From contig JAJYAF010000076.1 in the NCBI GenBank assembly GCA_021779655.1, forward strand, positions 1 to 8,193: 8,193 nucleotides of DNA, written 5' to 3'. Below the pieces are notes generated by a model. The model ran no database searches and was not told where the DNA came from. It was given only the letters and a program-made list of their open reading frames with translations. Within the stretch, counting starts at the first letter, position 1. Every line of letters begins with the position of its first letter. Below are positions 6,173-8,193 of this stretch, in pieces. The stretch is from Pseudomonadota bacterium (lineage in GTDB: Bacteria; Pseudomonadota; Alphaproteobacteria; Acetobacterales; Acetobacteraceae). A program made the translations under genes and the position numbers.

Positions 6173-7942
6173 ATGGCTCCGGTGAATGTTTTCGGCATCG
6201 AAAAAAGCCTGACCGGCCGGCGCTGGGTCTGGCGCCCCTCGGAGGAACGGCTTGGGGCCGGGCTGGCGGAGCGCCTGGGCGTGCCGGAGCTGATCGGCCG
6301 GCTGCTCGCCGCGCGCGGCGTTAGTTCGGAACACGCACCCGATTTCCTCGACCCGACCTTGAGAGCGATGCTGCCGGACCCTTCGTGCATCGTGGATATG
6401 CACAAGGCGGCGGAGCGGCTGGCCAAGGCGGTACAGACGCAAGCCTGCATTGGTGTGTTCGGCGATTACGATGTGGATGGCGCCTGCGGCAGCGCGCTGC
6501 TGGTGACCGTTCTACAATCCTTGGGTTGCCGTGTTTTATATCATGTGCCGGACCGTATTCTGGAAGGCTACGGCCCGAATACCCTAGCGATGCGCGGCCT
6601 GGTGGATCGCGGCGCCAGCCTGCTGGTTTGCGTGGATTGCGGCACCACCGCCCATGACGCATTCGCGCCATTGCACAACCGGGCCGATATCATGGTGCTC
6701 GATCACCATAAATCGGACGGCCTGCCACCGGCAATCGTGGCGACGGTTAATCCCAACCGGCTCGACTGCAATTCCGGTCTGACCGGCATCTGCGCCACGG
6801 CGGTGGTGTTCATGACCTGTGTCGCCTTGCTGCGCGCGCTTCGGACGGATGGTTTTTTCGCCGGACGGCCGGTTCCGAACCTTTTGGATCTGCTTGACCT
6901 GGTCGCGCTGGCGACGATTTGCGACGTGATGCCGCTGACCGGTTTGAATCGCGCGTTGGTGGTCCAGGGGCTGCGGGTGATGGGGAAGCGGGCACGCCCC
7001 GGCATCGCAGCCTTGCTCGATGTGGCGGGCCTTAAGAATGCGCCTTCGGCGATGCATTGCGGTTTCGCCCTGGGACCGCGGATCAACGCGGCGGGAAGGA
7101 TTGCCGAGCCGGATATGGGTTTGCGGCTGCTGCTCTCGAACGATCCGGAGGAGGCGCGCGACCTGGCGCTCAAGCTGGATGCCGTGAACAAGCAGCGGCA
7201 GCAGATGGAGGCCGGGATGCTGGCCGAGGCGATGGCACAGGCAAGCGTCCAGGTGGCCTCGGGCTGCCCGGTGATCTTGCTGGCCGGGGATGACTGGCAC
7301 CCCGGCGTGGTCGGCATCGTGGCGGGCCGGGTTAAGGAACGATTCAATCGGCCTGCCTTGGTTGGGGCCGTTGCCGGCGGCATCGTGAAAGGCTCCGGCC
7401 GCTCGGTCGCCGGGCTGGATCTTGGCGCGGCCGTGATTAGGGCCCGGCAGTCCGGCTTGCTGCTGACCGGCGGCGGCCATGCGATGGCTGCCGGATTTTC
7501 CTTGTCCGCGAGCAATCTTCCGGCCTTCCACGCCATTCTGAACGAGCGGCTTGCCGGGGCAAATACCCTGCCCCCCGCGGAGGACCTGATGCTGGAGGGC
7601 GTGCTGGCGGTAACCGGCGCGGATGCCGCCCTGGCGCAAATGGTGGCGCGGCTCGGCCCGTTTGGAAATGGCAACGAGGAGCCGGTATTCGTGCTGCCCC
7701 GCGCAACCGTCGTGAAGACCGACCGGATCGGCAAGGATGGCGGCACGATCCGCGCCATGGTGGCCGGGGAAAACGGTGGCCGCATCAAAGCGCTGCTGTT
7801 CCGCGCCAGGGAAGGCAAGCTGGCCGAGGCGCTTTTGCGAACCGGCGGAACACCTCTGCACCTTGCCGGGCATCTGCGGGCGGAAAGCTGGAACGGCCAG
7901 GTCTCCGTTGGATTTTTCATAACCGACGCGGCGCCGGCTTGA
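6173..7942 (+). CDS. recJ: Single-stranded-DNA-specific 5'-3' exonuclease RecJ
   Basis: RecJ degrades single-stranded DNA 5' to 3' in RecF-pathway recombination, mismatch repair and base-excision repair. The 589 residues show the DHH phosphoesterase motifs: GDYDVDGACGSALL with Asp98, Asp100 and Asp102; VDCGTTAHD with Asp155; VLDHHKSDG with Asp177-His178-His179; and LATICDVMPLTGLNR with Asp251. The DHHA1 domain follows with HPGVVGIVAGRVKERF (376-391), GSGRSVAGLDL and the GGGHAMAAGFSL motif (433-444). The C-terminal OB-like domain (about 470-585) includes LGPFGNGNEEPVF. Length and domain order are those of a complete RecJ, with all metal-binding residues present. ATG 6173 is the first possible start after the glpX stop, 15 bases upstream in the same frame. 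It has no recognisable ribosome binding site, which points to coupling with glpX. A GTG at 6182 is an alternative. Confidence 0.97.
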   Translation: MAPVNVFGIEKSLTGRRWVWRPSEERLGAGLAERLGVPELIGRLLAARGVSSEHAPDFLDPTLRAMLPDPSCIVDMHKAAERLAKAVQTQACIGVFGDYDVDGACGSALLVTVLQSLGCRVLYHVPDRILEGYGPNTLAMRGLVDRGASLLVCVDCGTTAHDAFAPLHNRADIMVLDHHKSDGLPPAIVATVNPNRLDCNSGLTGICATAVVFMTCVALLRALRTDGFFAGRPVPNLLDLLDLVALATICDVMPLTGLNRALVVQGLRVMGKRARPGIAALLDVAGLKNAPSAMHCGFALGPRINAAGRIAEPDMGLRLLLSNDPEEARDLALKLDAVNKQRQQMEAGMLAEAMAQASVQVASGCPVILLAGDDWHPGVVGIVAGRVKERFNRPALVGAVAGGIVKGSGRSVAGLDLGAAVIRARQSGLLLTGGGHAMAAGFSLSASNLPAFHAILNERLAGANTLPPAEDLMLEGVLAVTGADAALAQMVARLGPFGNGNEEPVFVLPRATVVKTDRIGKDGGTIRAMVAGENGGRIKALLFRAREGKLAEALLRTGGTPLHLAGHLRAESWNGQVSVGFFITDAAPA

Positions 7943-7948
7943 AACCAT

Positions 7949-7970
7949 CAGACGGTCTGTCCGACTTTTT
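7949..7970 (+). terminator. Weak terminator-like hairpin after recJ
   Basis: AG-A-CGG, a five-base loop TCTGT and CCG-A-CT form a short imperfect stem with an A-A mismatch, followed by a T-run (about 7966-7970). An alternative fold pairs CAGAC with GTCTG around a single base. The stem is short for an intrinsic terminator, but it sits in the right place, seven bases after the recJ stop in the convergent gap. Confidence 0.3.
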
Positions 7971-7977
7971 CAGCAAG

Positions 7978-8193
7978 CTAGAAATGCGTCCATCCCGGCT
8001 TTGCGAAATGCAGGGCGTTGCCAGCGCTATCGCGGATCTCCACGCCCTCGCCCGCGATGAACGCGCCGATTTTCGTGATCTTCAGGCCGCCGCGGGCGTG
8101 GGTGAGCGCCGCCGCGTTGGCCGGCGGCACGGCAAGCAGCAATTCATAGTCATCGCCGCCGGTCAGGCGCGTTTCCAGCATCGCCGCGCCGAA
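7978..8193 (-). CDS. thiL: Thiamine-monophosphate kinase, C-terminal end only
   Basis: ThiL phosphorylates thiamine monophosphate to the active cofactor thiamine pyrophosphate with ATP. Only the last 71 codons are in the window; the frame is open to the right edge, so the start lies outside it. The visible part has the C-terminal signature LTGGDDYELLLAVPP, where most relatives have GGEDYEL and acidic Asp is a conservative change. It then has KITKIGAFIAGEGVEIRD and the typical ending HFAKPGWTHF just before the TAG stop. It converges on recJ with 35 bases between the stops. Identification rests on the C-terminal motifs alone, but they are characteristic of this ATP-grasp-like AIR-synthase/ThiL superfamily tail. 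An internal ATG at 8181 is not a likely start. Confidence 0.88.
   Translation of the reverse strand, partial: FGAAMLETRLTGGDDYELLLAVPPANAAALTHARGGLKITKIGAFIAGEGVEIRDSAGNALHFAKPGWTHF

Noticed and set aside
6584..7948. Minus-strand open frame of 454 codons opposite recJ
   Set aside because: Despite its length it has no family motif, whereas the plus strand contains every RecJ motif in order.

Overview
The window is GC-rich chromosomal DNA that reads as an alphaproteobacterium, most likely Rhodospirillales/Acetobacteraceae. The basis is dense G/C-ending codons, a class I PHA synthase, and the run aminotransferase - homoserine dehydrogenase - class II fructose-1,6-bisphosphatase (glpX) - recJ, an order I know from alphaproteobacteria. 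The family-level placement is an inference. Coding density is very high and no gap reaches 300 bases. I see no tRNA, rRNA, CRISPR array, insertion sequence, phage gene or att site.

Layout. Positions 1-1702 (minus) hold nearly all of phaC, with its C-terminus cut by the window edge. An 81-base divergent gap separates it from a plus-strand gene (1784-2545) for a predicted outer-membrane lipoprotein with a proline-rich linker and a weak OmpA-like C-terminal domain. After a 74-base gap containing a 7-bp hairpin comes a tight plus-strand cluster. It consists of a class I/II PLP aminotransferase of the AlaC / 'LL-diaminopimelate aminotransferase' type (2620-3837), hom (3860-5149), glpX (5171-6157) and recJ (6173-7942), with gaps of 15-22 bases. 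A 35-base convergent gap with a weak terminator-like hairpin then separates recJ from the C-terminal end of thiL on the minus strand (7978-8193).

How the genes fit together. phaC polymerises hydroxyacyl-CoA into carbon-storage granules. The plus-strand cluster is housekeeping: amino-group transfer, the branch-point reduction to homoserine (Thr/Met/Ile precursors), the gluconeogenic phosphatase step, and single-strand DNA exonuclease repair. thiL makes thiamine pyrophosphate. The cluster spacing suggests one transcript and translational coupling; shared regulation is inferred, not shown.

I do not see a new biological system here. The points worth a second look are small: a degenerate hexamer repeat that gives the PHA synthase an alternating-serine N-terminus, an abrupt A/T-ending codon island over the PLP-binding NPT motif of the aminotransferase, a nine-codon mini-ORF joining the aminotransferase stop to the hom start by ATGA overlaps on both sides, palindromes in the lipoprotein linker, and the unassigned lipoprotein itself.
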